This document shows, piece after piece, positions 63,970 to 64,000 of a DNA stretch of 64,000 bases. How positions within the stretch are numbered: position 1 is the stretch's first letter; the number at the start of each line of letters is the position of its first letter. The stretch comes from Anisus vortex. Lineage: Eukaryota > Mollusca > Gastropoda > Planorbidae. The stretch is from NCBI GenBank assembly GCA_949126835.1, contig OX421506.1, forward strand, positions 29,928,441 through 29,992,440, written 5' to 3'. The position numbers and the translations under genes were made by a program. The notes below the pieces were generated by a model, which had not been told where the DNA came from, searched no databases, and saw only the letters and a list, made by a program, of their open reading frames with translations.

Positions 63970-64000
63970 GTAAGTACTTTTTAAATCTTATTTTATTTAA

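Overview
The window is AT-rich, intron-rich invertebrate nuclear DNA packed with transposon debris. There are no bacterial features, and no rRNA, true tRNA or CRISPR. Small GT-AG exons in long introns, tRNA-derived SINEs, CR1/jockey-like LINE tails, hAT-type MITEs and very frequent copies of the palindrome TAGGCCTA suggest a mollusc, probably a gastropod. That assignment is an inference.

The only well-supported gene lies on the + strand from about 18460 to the right edge and is cut at both ends. I assembled 24 exons by hand. All junctions are GT-AG, the phases agree throughout, and the exons join into one open frame of about 1670 codons. The frame encodes six tandem concanavalin A/laminin-G-like (LamG_3-type) modules of about 205-230 residues (A 18460-20215, B 20943-23254, C 23841-26381, D 26956-29860, E 33652-34266, F 36050-39807). 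A proline-rich linker follows, then a laminin G/LNS domain (58207-61431 with its Pro/Thr tail) and the start of a second LNS domain (61400-63969). Every module starts and ends at a phase-1 intron, so the modules are exchangeable units. The likely product is a large secreted or membrane-anchored adhesion protein of the neurexin/axotactin type. The true N- and C-termini are outside the window.

Region 1-18459 holds no convincing gene: SINEs, LINE 3' tails, three kinds of hAT-like elements, a CRE-containing tandem repeat and simple repeats. It is 5' flank or a 5' intron. Inside the gene, introns carry homogeneous minisatellites (44 bp at 28826, 47 bp at 34938, 58 bp at 38149), a hAT element with a decayed transposase (55470-57309), a possible solo LTR (41574-42753) and many SINE/LINE fragments.

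Most interesting observations: (1) a candidate internal first exon at 50111-50177 in the 18-kb intron before the LNS domains. It encodes a signal peptide and ends in phase 1 at a consensus donor, so it would splice in frame to the LNS exons and give a short isoform lacking all six modules, a layout like alpha/beta neurexin. (2) Four decoy copies of a 3' splice site in front of the 60400 exon. (3) Two candidate phase-1 microexons (24 and 18 nt) at module borders. (4) Module E on one uninterrupted exon while its paralogues are split at mostly different positions.
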